64,000 bases of DNA from Microvirga flavescens. Its GTDB lineage: Bacteria; Pseudomonadota; Alphaproteobacteria; Rhizobiales; Beijerinckiaceae. Numbering within the stretch: position 1 is the first letter of the stretch; every line of letters starts with the position of its first letter. The position numbers and the translations under genes were made by a program. Positions 42,734 to 55,096 of the stretch are shown here, in pieces. The notes beneath the pieces were generated by a model. The model made no database searches. It had not been told where the DNA came from and saw nothing but the letters and a program-made list of their open reading frames with translations. The stretch spans positions 1 through 64,000 of the forward strand of contig NZ_QMKH01000009.1 of assembly GCF_003290125.1 (NCBI RefSeq), given 5' to 3'.

Positions 42734-43240
42734 TCAGCCGGCGGCGCCCTCCGTGATCGGGGCCTGGTAGCTGAGGCCCATGTCCCACGGGAAATAGATC
42801 CAGGTGTCCTGGCTGACCTCGGTCACGAAGGTTTCGACCATCGGCCGACCGATGGGCTTTGCATAAACGGTCGCGAAATGCGCGTTGGGCAGCATCTCGC
42901 GCACCATCTTGGCCGTTTTGCCCGTGTCGGTCAGATCGTCGATCACAAGAACGCCGCGGCCCGAGCCATCGCCGATGGCCTTGATCGAGGGGGCGATGTC
43001 TTTCAGCACGCGCAGCTCGCCCTGGTTCTTGTAGTCATGGTAGCTCGCGATGCACACGCTCTCGATCAGGCGGATATCGAGCTCGCGGGCAACGATGGCG
43101 GCGGGCACCAGACCCCCGCGTGTAATGCAGACGATGGCCTCGAACGGACCAGCCGAGGCCAGACGCCACGCCAGCGCGCGGGCATCGCGGTGGAACTGAT
43201 CCCAGGAGACGGGGAAGGCTTTCGGAGAAGTAGGAGACAT
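42734..43240 (-). CDS. gpt: Xanthine-guanine phosphoribosyltransferase
   Basis: A 168-residue purine salvage enzyme, transferring phosphoribose from PRPP to xanthine or guanine. The PRPP-binding motif is [17 protein letters not shown], preceded by [18 protein letters not shown] near the end is a Gpt hallmark. The ATG at 43240 was preferred to a TTG five codons earlier. It is followed 29 bases on by the AMP-binding enzyme gene and preceded by the CinA-like gene, all on the minus strand. Confidence 0.94.
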   Translation of the reverse strand: MSPTSPKAFPVSWDQFHRDARALAWRLASAGPFEAIVCITRGGLVPAAIVARELDIRLIESVCIASYHDYKNQGELRVLKDIAPSIKAIGDGSGRGVLVIDDLTDTGKTAKMVREMLPNAHFATVYAKPIGRPMVETFVTEVSQDTWIYFPWDMGLSYQAPITEGAAG

Positions 43241-43268
43241 CGTTTTGCTCGCCAAAGAGACAGGAGGT

Positions 43269-44015
43269 TTAAAGAGGAACGCGGTCGGATTTCAGGCTTT
43301 CCACCAGAGCGCGCACGGCCTTTGCCACCCTTGAGACGGCCTCGGCATCCTTGGCCCGGATCACGATCTGGTTGTTGAAGCCGGTGGAGGTAAAGGAGGG
43401 GTAGGAGCCGATGGAAACCTCGGCATGTTCTGCCGCGATCCGCGCCAGCCCGTCGCCGTAAGCGCCCTCCCCGAGCGATCCGGCGTCGACGGTTTCGACC
43501 ACCATGCGCGCGCCTGTCTGGAGTGTCGGCGCGACGAGATCGAGCATCGCCTGCATGATGGAGGGAACGCCGGCCATCACGATCACATTGCCGATCCTGA
43601 AACCGGGCGCTTTCGAAATCGGGTTCTCGATCAGGTCCGCCCCGTGGGGAATGCGCGCCATGCGAAGGCGCGCGGCGGTCAGCTCATGTTCCTGATAACG
43701 CTCGCGCAACAGCGCCACCGCGCGCGGGTCGTGGTCGATGGCAACGCCGAAGGCCTTGGCGATGCTGTCGGCGGTGATGTCGTCGTGGGTCGGGCCGATG
43801 CCGCCCGTGGTGAAGAGGTAGGTGTATCGCTGGCGAAGAGCATTGACCGCGGCGGCGATCTCGTCCTCCATATCGGGGACGATCCGCACCTCGGAAAGGT
43901 CGATCCCGATGGCGGTCAGATAATCGGCGATGTAGCCGATATTCTTGTCCTTGGTCCGCCCGGAAAGAATCTCATCACCGATGACGAGAAGAGCGGCTGT
44001 GACGGAAGCGGTCAT
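43269..44015 (-). CDS. CinA N-terminal-like molybdopterin-binding domain protein
   Basis: A 248-residue protein of the MoaB/Mog/CinA N-terminal fold. Characteristic segments are [18 protein letters not shown] (as [12 protein letters not shown]), [21 protein letters not shown] (as [13 protein letters not shown]) and [18 protein letters not shown] (as [11 protein letters not shown]). It lacks the CinA C-terminal amidase domain, as in other short relatives. NMN or ADP-ribose chemistry has been assigned to full CinA; the role of this form is unclear. The ATG at 44015 was preferred to a TTG two codons earlier. Confidence 0.88.
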   Translation of the reverse strand: MTASVTAALLVIGDEILSGRTKDKNIGYIADYLTAIGIDLSEVRIVPDMEDEIAAAVNALRQRYTYLFTTGGIGPTHDDITADSIAKAFGVAIDHDPRAVALLRERYQEHELTAARLRMARIPHGADLIENPISKAPGFRIGNVIVMAGVPSIMQAMLDLVAPTLQTGARMVVETVDAGSLGEGAYGDGLARIAAEHAEVSIGSYPSFTSTGFNNQIVIRAKDAEAVSRVAKAVRALVESLKSDRVPL

Positions 44016-44137
44016 GCGCAACGATCCTTTTCAAGGCGTTTAACGCCGGAACGGCGAGACCTCAAGCAAGCCTTCGGTTGAAGGCGAGGCTTCTCCCCTG
44101 TTACGAAGCCTATTCATCGCTACGAGCCTCCATTCCC

Positions 44138-44857
44138 ATGCGCTTTTCCGAACCTCTGATCGAAGGCCGCCTCGTCCAGCGCTACAAGCGCTTTCTGGCC
44201 GACATCGACCTTTCCTCCGGCGAGCGGATCACGGCTCATTGCGCCAATCCCGGCGCGATGCTCGGGCTCAATGCGCCGGGAAGCCGGGTGCTTCTGTCGC
44301 GGGCGACGAACCCGGCCCGGAAGCTCAAGTACAACTGGGAACTGGTGGAGGTCGCAGCGGGCGGCGGGCCAGATCAATGGATCGGCATCAACACGTCCCG
44401 CCCCAACGCCCTCGTCGCGGAGGCGCTACGGGAAAAGCGCCTCGCCCCGTTTTCCCGCTACGACCGCGTGAGGCCGGAAGTGAAATACGGCCGCGCCAGC
44501 CGTGTCGATTTTCTGCTGGAGAAGGACGGCGAACCGCCCTGCTATCTCGAGGTGAAGAACTGCCACCTCATGCGCCAGCCGCGCTTTGCCGAATTTCCCG
44601 ACTGCGTGGCGGCGAGGAGCGCGAAACACCTCTACGAACTTACCGACATGGTTGCCGCCGGAGCGAGGGCCGCCCTCGTCTATGTGATCCAGATGGACGC
44701 CGACCGGTTCGACGTCGCGCGGGATATCGACCCTGCCTATGACAAAGCGTTTCGTCACGCCCTCGCGGCTGGCGTCGAATCTTACGCCTACGCCTGCCGG
44801 ATCACGCCGGATGAAGTCGTGATCGACCGCCCGGTGGAGATCGTCACGCCGCCTTGA
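44138..44857 (+). CDS. sfsA: SfsA family nuclease
   Basis: A 239-residue protein of the SfsA family, named for sugar fermentation stimulation and related to restriction-type nucleases. Family segments are LVQRYKRFLADIDL, HCANPGAMLGL, SRVDFLLEKDGEPPCYLEVKNCHL (as DFLLEKDG and CYLEVKNC) and FPDCVAARSAKHLYEL (as FPDCVAARSAKH). The D..ExK motif of the nuclease core is present. Its last 14 bases overlap the convergent methyltransferase gene. Confidence 0.92.
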   Translation: MRFSEPLIEGRLVQRYKRFLADIDLSSGERITAHCANPGAMLGLNAPGSRVLLSRATNPARKLKYNWELVEVAAGGGPDQWIGINTSRPNALVAEALREKRLAPFSRYDRVRPEVKYGRASRVDFLLEKDGEPPCYLEVKNCHLMRQPRFAEFPDCVAARSAKHLYELTDMVAAGARAALVYVIQMDADRFDVARDIDPAYDKAFRHALAAGVESYAYACRITPDEVVIDRPVEIVTPP

Positions 44858-45677
44858 CGCGTTCGAAAACCAGGTTCATCCGGGTTTGCAGGATGAGCTT
44901 GTAGCCCCGCTGCTCCAGACGCTTTTGAAGGTCGATCTGCCACTGTCCCCGCCCGTTTTCCATGAGGAGAAGCGACGGCAGGAGTTCCGCCGGCGCATCG
45001 CGCAGGAACGGATCGAGGATCAAGTCCTCCGCCCCTTCCACGTCGAGCTTGACCGCATCGACGTGCGAAAAGCCCTCTTGCCGGATCAGGTCCAAAAGCG
45101 GGATTGCGGGAACCCTGATCGCCTCGGACTGGTTGGGCCCCACGATCTTCACGCTCGACTCGCCCTTGTTGTTCGGGTCGAGGAACAGGGTCAGCTCGCC
45201 CGCCTTGTCGGCGATGGCGCAGGCAATCGCCTTCACGGTGCCGAAGGGGTTCTGGCTGATGTTGTAGGTGAGGCGGTCGAAGATATCCGGCTGCGGCTCG
45301 ATGGCCACGATCTTCGCCTTGTTGCCGGCCCGTGCGGCGACAAACAGCGTATAGCCGCCGACATTCGCGCCGATATCCACGAAGGTGAAACCTTCCTTGA
45401 TCCGCGATTCGAGAACCGCCCGCTCCTGCGGATCGAAGAACTGCGGCGTGAACAGGATCTTCTTCTCGCAGACATTGCGATAGGGGTAGATTCTCATCTT
45501 GGCCCCGAGCGCCTCCACATCGAGGGGCTGGCCCTTCAGCAATCTGATCGCGACATTGCGGAGCAGGAAGGAAAAGCGCCGGGCCGGCCATTCGCTCGAC
45601 ATGGCGCGGGTGCGCGCCAGGAGCCATTGGACGAGACCGGACGGGGCATAGGCCCCATAGGGGCGGGAATCGGACAT
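44844..45677 (-). CDS. FkbM family methyltransferase
   Basis: A 277-residue methyltransferase. The S-adenosylmethionine site is FVDIGANVGGYTLFVAARAG (as VDIGANVGGYTL), with the acidic strand-2 end in VAIEPQPD. VDAVKLDVEGAEDLIL (as KLDVEGAE) is the FkbM hallmark. Such enzymes methylate sugar or polyketide hydroxyls; the target is unknown. The start MSDSRPYG was preferred over one 24 codons upstream. The coding ends of this gene and sfsA overlap. Confidence 0.87.
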   Translation of the reverse strand: MSDSRPYGAYAPSGLVQWLLARTRAMSSEWPARRFSFLLRNVAIRLLKGQPLDVEALGAKMRIYPYRNVCEKKILFTPQFFDPQERAVLESRIKEGFTFVDIGANVGGYTLFVAARAGNKAKIVAIEPQPDIFDRLTYNISQNPFGTVKAIACAIADKAGELTLFLDPNNKGESSVKIVGPNQSEAIRVPAIPLLDLIRQEGFSHVDAVKLDVEGAEDLILDPFLRDAPAELLPSLLLMENGRGQWQIDLQKRLEQRGYKLILQTRMNLVFERVKAA

Positions 45678-45820
45678 TTTCAAAAGAAGCCAGGACGCAA
45701 AATTTGAGGATTGAGAGTTGCTCTTGGCATTCTCGCGCCATAATCGCAAGCGAGCCAGGGTCGCTCCTTGCTTGCGTCACACGCAACAATGCTTACATTC
45801 CGGGACAAACAGGATCCCCC

Positions 45821-46645
45821 ATGACCGAACTCGAAACCGCCGGGCGCACCCGCTTACCCCAGATTCCCCTCCACGGCCCCGAGGCCTTCGAGGGCATGCG
45901 GCGGGCCGGACGTTTGGCCGCAGAGGGGCTCGATCTGCTGGTGGACCACGTTCGCCCGGGCGTTTCGACGGACTTTCTCGACAAGTTGATCTTCGAGTTC
46001 GCGATGGATAACGGGGCCTACCCGGCCTGCCTTTATTACCGCGGCTACAACAAGACCATCTGCACCTCGATCAACCATGTGGTCTGCCACGGCATTCCCA
46101 ACGACAAGCCGCTGCGCGAGGGCGATATCGTCAATATCGACGTGACGCTGATCCTCGACGGCTGGCATGGGGATTCGAGCCGCATGTACTATGTCGGCGA
46201 GGTTCCCCGCCGCGCCCAGCGCCTGTGCGAGATCACCTACGAGTGCCTGATGCGCGGCATCGCCGTCATCAAGCCGGGCGCGACGACGAACGATATCGGC
46301 GCGGCGATCCAATCCTATGCAGAAGCCGAACGCTGCTCCGTGGTGCGCGATTTCTGCGGTCACGGCCTCGGCCGCGTGTTCCACGACGCGCCGACGATCC
46401 TGCACTATGTCGAACCCTCTTATAACGTGGAGCTGAAGGCCGGCATGTTCTTCACGGTCGAGCCCATGATCAATCTTGGCCGTCCGCAGGTGAAGGTTCT
46501 CTCTGACGGCTGGACCGCCGTGACCCGCGACCGCTCGCTGTCCGCGCAATTCGAGCACACGGTCGGCGTGACGGAAACCGGAGTCGAGATCTTCACCCTC
46601 TCGCCCAAGGGCTATGACCAACCGCCCTACACGCCTTCCGCATGA
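45821..46645 (+). CDS. map: Type I methionine aminopeptidase
   Basis: A 274-residue metallopeptidase removing the initial Met from new proteins. The active-site His is in [10 protein letters not shown]. The metal ligands are Asp in [16 protein letters not shown] (both Asp visible), His in [13 protein letters not shown], Glu in FTVEPMI and a late Glu in FEHTVGVTE. The ATG at 45821 starts the usual family length. Its stop overlaps the radC start by four bases (ATGA). Confidence 0.96.
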   Translation: MTELETAGRTRLPQIPLHGPEAFEGMRRAGRLAAEGLDLLVDHVRPGVSTDFLDKLIFEFAMDNGAYPACLYYRGYNKTICTSINHVVCHGIPNDKPLREGDIVNIDVTLILDGWHGDSSRMYYVGEVPRRAQRLCEITYECLMRGIAVIKPGATTNDIGAAIQSYAEAERCSVVRDFCGHGLGRVFHDAPTILHYVEPSYNVELKAGMFFTVEPMINLGRPQVKVLSDGWTAVTRDRSLSAQFEHTVGVTETGVEIFTLSPKGYDQPPYTPSA

Positions 46646-47331
46646 GCGATCAGGACGACACGCCGCATTATCACGGCCATCGGGACCGGCTGCGCGCCCG
46701 CTTCAATGAGGCGGGCGGCGACGCGCTGCCCGACTACGAGCTTCTGGAACTCGTTCTCTTCCGCTCTATCCCCCGCCGGGACGTGAAGCCAATCGCGAAA
46801 GACCTCCTGAAGCGCTTCGGCAGCTTCGCGGAAGTGCTTGCAGCTCCGCCCGCCCGGCTGCTCGAAGTCGGCGGCATAGGGGAGAGCATCGTCACGGACC
46901 TGAAGGTCGTTGAGGCCGCCGCGCGCCGCCTCGCCAAGGGCGAGGTGTCCAAGCGCCCCGTCCTGTCCTCATGGACCTCCGTGCTCGATTATTGCCGCAC
47001 GGCCATGGCCTTCATGGACAAGGAGCAGTTCCGCCTGCTCTTCCTCGACAAGCGCAACGCCCTCATCGCCGACGAGGTGCAGCAATCGGGTACCGTGGAC
47101 CACACGCCGGTCTATCCGCGCGAGGTGGTGAAGCGGGCGCTGGAACTCTCGGCCTCGGCCCTGATCCTCGTGCACAATCATCCCTCTGGCGATCCCACGC
47201 CCTCCACCGCCGACATCACCATGACGCGGGACATCATCGAGGTCGCCAAGCCCCTCGGCATCGCCGTGCACGACCACATCATCGTCGGCCGCGAGGGGCA
47301 TTCGAGCCTGAAGGGCTTGCGGTTGATTTGA
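46642..47331 (+). CDS. radC: RadC family protein (JAB/MPN domain)
   Basis: A 229-residue protein. The N-terminal helix-hairpin-helix part (YELLELVLF) is followed by the JAMM metallopeptidase domain, whose metal site is [11 protein letters not shown] with an upstream Glu in ADEVQQSG. RadC was once linked to DNA repair, but its role is unsettled. It is translationally coupled to map. Confidence 0.93.
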   Translation: MSDQDDTPHYHGHRDRLRARFNEAGGDALPDYELLELVLFRSIPRRDVKPIAKDLLKRFGSFAEVLAAPPARLLEVGGIGESIVTDLKVVEAAARRLAKGEVSKRPVLSSWTSVLDYCRTAMAFMDKEQFRLLFLDKRNALIADEVQQSGTVDHTPVYPREVVKRALELSASALILVHNHPSGDPTPSTADITMTRDIIEVAKPLGIAVHDHIIVGREGHSSLKGLRLI

Positions 47332-47384
47332 GCTTCAGCAGAACGATGTTGCAACAAACACTGGTTGCAAACTACGTTCTACGC

Positions 47385-47765
47385 ATGAACCCAAAGCGAT
47401 TTATAAGAAGGATCGTCGGTCCGATTGCATTGCTCGCGGTGATGGCTGGCGCCGCCATGGCCGCGGACCTACCGGCGAAGCGTGCACAGCCCTTCCCGGA
47501 TGAGATCAGGTTCGGACCACCCTGCACGGTATTCGATGACATATCGGGTTGTACTACGGTCAGAAACCTTTCATCCCTCGTTCGCATGTCGTTTAACGAG
47601 AATACGCATTTAATTCTTTTCGTGTACCCAGGCATGTACGGCCCGACCACAGATCACCATGTAAGCGACACAGTGATGTGCTTGTGCGATGGTATAGAGC
47701 GGCGAGAGTATCTGTTTGCCAACCCACAGATCAGAAGGAACACTCCTTGGTCGGCGTCACCTTGA
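47385..47765 (+). CDS. Small exported protein with ADLPAK mature end
   Basis: A 126-residue protein. A signal peptide (about 1-26) ends AAMA and gives a mature end ADLPAKRAQPF, strikingly like the porin in this window. The rest has four Cys (GPPCTVFD, SGCTTVR and MCLCDG) and no known domain. It is not a barrel by length. An in-frame ATG at 47346 is possible but gives a worse signal peptide. Base composition is slightly lower in GC. Function unknown. Confidence 0.65.
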   Translation: MNPKRFIRRIVGPIALLAVMAGAAMAADLPAKRAQPFPDEIRFGPPCTVFDDISGCTTVRNLSSLVRMSFNENTHLILFVYPGMYGPTTDHHVSDTVMCLCDGIERREYLFANPQIRRNTPWSASP

Positions 47766-47815
47766 GCCACCTTCATGGCCAGCCCGCACGACGGTCAAGG
47801 CCAAGTTTCACAAGC

Positions 47816-48415
47816 TTAAAACACGCTCTCCAGCCCTGACAGGATCGCATAAACGAAGCCGAGGCTGAGGGTCAGGCCGAACAGGCCGATGACGAGCCCG
47901 CCCATCACCACGACGCCATCCCGTTCCACGAGCCCGAGGCCGACGAGGCAGACGGCAAGGCCCAAGGGGATCTGCCCGATGAAGGGCGGCGCGAAGAGAA
48001 GGCCGAGGGCCATCACCAGCAGGATCACGCCCATGAGGCGCATCGCCAAGGGCGTATCTTCAAGGAAGGTGAGCCGGGGGCGGCTGAAGCGTTCCAGCTT
48101 CTGGAAAATCGGCAAGGCCCGCGCCACGGCGCGCTCCACGTCGGCCCGGGCAATGGAGCGGTTGAGAAGAGTCTGCGGCAGCCACGGCGTGGGCCGGCCA
48201 AAGATGATCTGAAGCGCCACCAGCGCCAGAAGCAGGCCGCAGATCAGCGGGATCGGCGGCGGCATGGGCAGGCAGTTCGGCAAGCCGAGCAGCACGACGA
48301 GCAGCGCGAAGGCGCGATCCCGCAACACCGCCACGATATCCGAAACGCTCACGCGTTCGGTCGGCTGAGCCGCAAGCTCGGCCAAAATCTCGGAAGTGCG
48401 CGCGTTTGGGAACAA
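47816..48415 (-). CDS. exoD: ExoD-like exopolysaccharide synthesis membrane protein
   Basis: A 199-residue inner-membrane protein with about four helices in the C-terminal two-thirds. The ExoD pattern is clear: RVSVSDIVAVLRDRAFALLVVLLGLPNCLPMPPPIPL (as VSDIVAVLRDRAF and LPNCLPMPPPIPL) and FGRPTPWLPQTLLNRSI (as GRPTPWLPQ). ExoD of Sinorhizobium affects exopolysaccharide production; its biochemical role is not settled. Monocistronic. Confidence 0.9.
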   Translation of the reverse strand: MFPNARTSEILAELAAQPTERVSVSDIVAVLRDRAFALLVVLLGLPNCLPMPPPIPLICGLLLALVALQIIFGRPTPWLPQTLLNRSIARADVERAVARALPIFQKLERFSRPRLTFLEDTPLAMRLMGVILLVMALGLLFAPPFIGQIPLGLAVCLVGLGLVERDGVVVMGGLVIGLFGLTLSLGFVYAILSGLESVF

Positions 48416-48514
48416 GGAGCCTTGGGGATCTGATATCGCTCGGAGAGCCTTGTCTATCCGAGATGCGGACGCGGGCCAAGTTGAACTTCACCACGTTGAA
48501 CTTCACCCTGCCCG

Positions 48515-48784
48515 TCAATGCAGGGTCAGCTCCCCCTCTATGGCTCTGAATTCGGTCGGCCCTATCAAACGAGCGTGGGCGACAGTCACGGAGTGCAGCG
48601 GCCCTTCAAGCTCCCTCTTCCAGAACCTGAGAAAGTCCCGGAGCACCGGGAAACGCGGAGCGAGATCGTACTCCTGCCAGATATAGGTCTGCAGCAATCC
48701 GGGATGATCCGGCATGCGGTAGAGGATCTTGGCCGTGGTCAGGCCATAGCCTTCGAGTTGGCGGATAAAGTCTTGCGACACCAT
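48515..48784 (-). CDS. usg: Usg family protein
   Basis: An 89-residue protein of the Usg family, known from the trp region of alphaproteobacteria. Segments are QDFIRQLEGYGLTTAKILYRMPDHP (as LEGYGLTTAKILYRMPDHP), QEYDLAPRFP, FWKRELEGPLHSV and AHARLIGPTEFR. Its biochemical function is unknown. No trp genes are adjacent here. Confidence 0.9.
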   Translation of the reverse strand: MVSQDFIRQLEGYGLTTAKILYRMPDHPGLLQTYIWQEYDLAPRFPVLRDFLRFWKRELEGPLHSVTVAHARLIGPTEFRAIEGELTLH

Positions 48785-49011
48785 GCCTTTTTCTCCGGCA
48801 AAGCAAGCTTGATCGACAAGGATTCAACCGTCGCGCTTTTGACCGGTTCCGGGCTCGCGAGGGACTTTGCGTCGCGGTAAGGCTTGCTCCGCCTTTCAAC
48901 ACCTTTGGGGACAGCTCTCCCGAAGGGACACTTTATCCGAACCCTCCCCTCTCCTATTGATATCCAAACCGGACAACGTCCGGCTCGCCGCGCCGTGGAT
49001 CGGGGAGACTC

Positions 49012-49860
49012 ATGCGCTTCGCCTTCGCCGGAATCGATTTCCTCGGCGACGTTTTCCTGACGTTGCTCGACAGGGGCTGGCAGCCGCTGAAGCTGTTCAG
49101 CCGACCTTGCGACGCTGTCTACGACTTCAACGACGTAACCATCTCAAAGGCACATTCCCTGAACGTGCCGGTCCAGATGTCGCGAATCCTGCCCTCCGAT
49201 CTCGCGCAGTTGCGGGAACAGGGCTGCGAGGCGCTGATCGTCGCGGGCTATCCCTGGCTCATCACGGGCTGGGAGGGGCATATCCCCTATGCGGTCAATT
49301 TCCACCCCTCTCCCCTGCCGCAGGGCCGAGGCCCCTATCCGCTCTTTCGGGCGGTGCTCGACAGCCTTCCGGAATGGGGCATGACCGTTCACGCACTCGC
49401 GCCCTCCTTCGACACGGGCCCGATCCTGACTCAGGACCTGTTTCCCCTCACGAAGGGCGAAACCCACGACACGCTTCTGGCCAAGTGCCAGATGGCGGGA
49501 AAGCGAATGGCGCATGCACTCGCTGAGGACCTCCCGAACCTGTGGGCGCAGGCGAAACCTCAGGGGGCGGGCAGCTACTGGCCCCGGATCACCCAAAAGG
49601 ACCGGACCCTCGATTGGACGCGGGGCGTGGAGGACGTGCTGCGGCGGGTAAACGCCTTCGGCTCCATCGAAAGCGTGGCCGAGATCCAGTCGAGGCTTCT
49701 CCATGTCTGGAGCGCCGACGGCTGGACGGAACATCACGAATACCGGCCCGGAACCCTTGCCCACCGACACAGGAACCATCTCGTCGTCGCAGCGAGCGAC
49801 GGTTTCGTTCAACTGACCGGATGGAGTTCGAAAGCCAAGGCGGCCAGAGCAAGGGACTAG
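49012..49860 (+). CDS. Formyltransferase family protein
   Basis: A 282-residue enzyme of the 10-formyl-tetrahydrofolate-dependent transferase fold. The catalytic triad is intact: Asn96 and His98 in VNFHPSPLPQGRGPYP, and Asp134 in SFDTGPIL. The C-terminal domain differs from methionyl-tRNA formyltransferase, and the protein is shorter. A sugar or amino-sugar formyltransferase is possible; the acceptor is unknown. A GGGGAG site precedes the ATG. Confidence 0.85.
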   Translation: MRFAFAGIDFLGDVFLTLLDRGWQPLKLFSRPCDAVYDFNDVTISKAHSLNVPVQMSRILPSDLAQLREQGCEALIVAGYPWLITGWEGHIPYAVNFHPSPLPQGRGPYPLFRAVLDSLPEWGMTVHALAPSFDTGPILTQDLFPLTKGETHDTLLAKCQMAGKRMAHALAEDLPNLWAQAKPQGAGSYWPRITQKDRTLDWTRGVEDVLRRVNAFGSIESVAEIQSRLLHVWSADGWTEHHEYRPGTLAHRHRNHLVVAASDGFVQLTGWSSKAKAARARD

Positions 49861-49869
49861 CGTGCCCGG

Positions 49870-50391
49870 TCAGAGACGGTGGTAGGCTCGCCCCTGATAG
49901 ATCAGCGGCGCGCGCCGGTCTCCCAGAGCGACAGCGAGGATCTCGCCGATGATGACGTGGTGGGTCGCCACGCGCCTCGCCTCGGAAATACGGCAGTCGA
50001 AAGCGACGAGGCCAGTGGTGAGACGAGGCAGACCAGCCTCGGATCTGTCCCAAATGCCGACAGAAAAGCGATCCGGGCCTATCAATCCCTTGCGCCCGGC
50101 AAAGGTGTCGGCAACCGCCACGTCGTCGGCGCTCAGGGTGTTGACGCAGAACACACCGTTCTGGAGCAGGGACTTGACCGAACGCCCTGACGAATTGACG
50201 CACACCAGAAGCGAGGCGGGCGTATCCGTGACGGGGGTGACGGCGGTCGCCGTGAAACCAGCCCGCCCGGCGGGGCCATCCGTCGTGACCACGTGGACGG
50301 CCGCAGCGACCCGGCTCATGCCTTCCCGGAAGAGCATGGGGTCGAGTTCGGAACGGGCTGCGGAATCGAGAGGAGGCGCTTTCAGGATCAT
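49870..50391 (-). CDS. Flavin reductase family protein (short-chain, RutF/HpaC-like)
   Basis: A 173-residue split-barrel flavin reductase. Key pieces are FREGMSRVAAAVHVVTTDGPAGRAGFTATAVTPVT (as MSRVAAAVHVVTTDGP and GFTATAVTPVT), ASLLVCVNSSGRS and GVFCVNTLSADD. It should supply reduced FMN or FAD to a monooxygenase; none is adjacent, unless it serves the FAD monooxygenase far upstream. The substrate enzyme is unknown. Confidence 0.88.
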   Translation of the reverse strand: MILKAPPLDSAARSELDPMLFREGMSRVAAAVHVVTTDGPAGRAGFTATAVTPVTDTPASLLVCVNSSGRSVKSLLQNGVFCVNTLSADDVAVADTFAGRKGLIGPDRFSVGIWDRSEAGLPRLTTGLVAFDCRISEARRVATHHVIIGEILAVALGDRRAPLIYQGRAYHRL

Positions 50392-50493
50392 GATCTGTGA
50401 TCGCGTCTCCCACCCTTTTCAAGGGAGCGCAAGAGCATACGAGAGATATGGTTTCCCTGAGGGCACTTTAAAAGCGCATCGACTCCGCCAGAA

Positions 50494-50505
50494 AACAATA
50501 TTGTT
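50494..50505. promoter_or_regulatory. Perfect palindrome upstream of the liv operon
   Basis: AACAATATTGTT is a 12-base perfect palindrome in an AT-rich patch about 155 bases before livH. It may be an operator for either the liv operon or the divergent flavin reductase gene. The bound protein is not identified. Confidence 0.4.
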
Positions 50506-50659
50506 AAGTTTTCACCCCCTCCTTTAGGCGTCATTGCCGGTCCAGAACGCGCTTGATAGAGACGCTGCTCCGAAATGTTGGGCTTGGCCTCGGTCTTGCA
50601 TCGTGCTTTGCTGCAACATTCCCAACAAAGACCCCATCCAGAGGGGGCAAGGGCAGGAC

Positions 50660-51580
50660 ATGGATATCTTTTTGCAGCAGCTCATCAATGGGCTGACGCT
50701 GGGGTCGATCTACGGCCTCATTGCCATCGGCTACACGATGGTTTTCGGCATCATCGGCATGGTCAACTTCGCCCACGGCGACGTTTTCATGCTCTCCGCG
50801 TTCATCGCGCTGATTTTCTTTCTCATCCTCACGACCTGGCTCGGCATATCCTCGATCGTGCTGGCGCTTTTGATCGTGCTGGTGCTTTCGATGATCCTCA
50901 CCTCGCTGTGGGGCTGGGCCATCGAGCGGATCGCCTATCGGCCCCTGCGCGGCTCGTTCCGCCTCGCGCCGCTGATCTCGGCCATCGGCGTGTCCATCTT
51001 CCTGTCGAATTTTGTGCAGGTTGCCCAAGGCGCGCGCAACAAGCCGACCGCTCCGATGGTGCGGGACGTGATCGTCCTCTATCAGAGCGAGGCCGGCTAT
51101 ACGGTGGCTTTGTCCTACAAGCAGATCATCATCATGCTGACCACCGCGGTGCTGCTGACGATCTTCTGGTACCTCGTGCAGAAGACCTCCCTCGGGCGCG
51201 CCCAGCGCGCCTGTGAGCAGGACCGCAAGATGGCCTCGCTGCTCGGCATCGACGTGGACAAGACGATCTCGCTCACCTTCGTGATCGGCGCGGCGCTCGC
51301 CTCGGTCGCGGGCACCATGTACCTGCTCTATTACGGCGTGGTGAGCTTCGCCGACGGCTTCGTGCCCGGCGTGAAGGCCTTCACGGCGGCCGTGCTCGGT
51401 GGCATCGGCTCCCTGCCGGGAGCGGTGCTCGGCGGCCTCATCATCGGCCTCATCGAGACCTTCTGGTCCGCTTACTTCTCGATCGAGTACAAGGACGTGG
51501 CCGCGTTCTCGATCCTCGCAATCGTCCTGATCTTCATGCCCTCCGGTATTCTCGGACGGCCGGAAGTCGAAAAAGTCTAA
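50660..51580 (+). CDS. livH: Branched-chain amino acid ABC transporter permease LivH
   Basis: A 306-residue inner-membrane permease of the LivH type, with about eight helices. Signature segments are LQQLINGLTLGSIYGLIAIGYTMVFGIIGMVNFAHGDVFML (as NGLTLGSIYGLIAIGYTMVFG and GMVNFAHGD) and VLGGIGSLPGAVLGG. With LivM it forms the channel for branched-chain amino acids. The ATG at 50660 follows GGCAGG. First gene of the liv operon; 14 bases before livM. Confidence 0.95.
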   Translation: MDIFLQQLINGLTLGSIYGLIAIGYTMVFGIIGMVNFAHGDVFMLSAFIALIFFLILTTWLGISSIVLALLIVLVLSMILTSLWGWAIERIAYRPLRGSFRLAPLISAIGVSIFLSNFVQVAQGARNKPTAPMVRDVIVLYQSEAGYTVALSYKQIIIMLTTAVLLTIFWYLVQKTSLGRAQRACEQDRKMASLLGIDVDKTISLTFVIGAALASVAGTMYLLYYGVVSFADGFVPGVKAFTAAVLGGIGSLPGAVLGGLIIGLIETFWSAYFSIEYKDVAAFSILAIVLIFMPSGILGRPEVEKV

Positions 51581-51594
51581 GGGGCCGCACCATC

Positions 51595-54609
<3,015 letters not shown>

Positions 54610-54610
<1 letters not shown>

Positions 54611-54972
54611 TGCAGGGCATCCTCTACGAAGAACAGTCGATCTGGCTCTTCCTCTTCATCACCGTCATCCTCGGCGGCTCCGCCGCATGGATGACCGGGC
54701 GCGCCATCGCACTGACCTGGCGTCCGCGCTGGCAGTCGATTGTCTACCTGCTCATCCTGGGCGCCGCTGTGCGCTTCATTCACTTCGCCCTCTTCCAGGG
54801 AACGCTCCTGTCCCCCCACTACTACGCGGTCGACACCATCGTTCTCATCATCATTGGGTCGCTAAGCTTCCAGCAGACCAGGGCCCGCCAGATGACCACC
54901 CAGTACCGCTGGCTCTATGAGCGGGCGGGACCGTTCTCATGGCGGGAAAAAGTGTCTCATCCCAACGGCTAA
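54610..54972 (+). CDS. Small membrane protein of the liv operon (DUF6867-like)
   Basis: A 120-residue protein with about three hydrophobic helices and a basic C-terminal tail. It sits between livF and the binding-protein gene, translationally coupled to livF. Similar small proteins occur in liv operons of this order. It may be the family named DUF6867, though I cannot confirm that without a search. Segments are LFITVILGGSAAWMTGRAIA and YLLILGAAVRFIHFALF. A role in assembling or regulating the transporter is inference. Confidence 0.75.
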
Positions 54973-55096
54973 GTTCAAGAATTCCGGCGTGACTTCCGCT
55001 CAAAAAGAGTCATGATGTCACCCGGACGGCGGGTCGAGGACCCAGCTGAACCGGTCCCAATCAAGGACCTGATAAAAACCCCAGAGGAGTTACCTC

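Noticed and set aside
44788-45789. 333-codon minus-strand frame overlapping the FkbM gene
   Set aside because: A shifted frame of the FkbM methyltransferase, which has the real motifs.
50574-50630. AATGTTG/CAACATT inverted pair in the liv leader as a riboswitch
   Set aside because: Short arms far apart and no match to a known riboswitch pattern.
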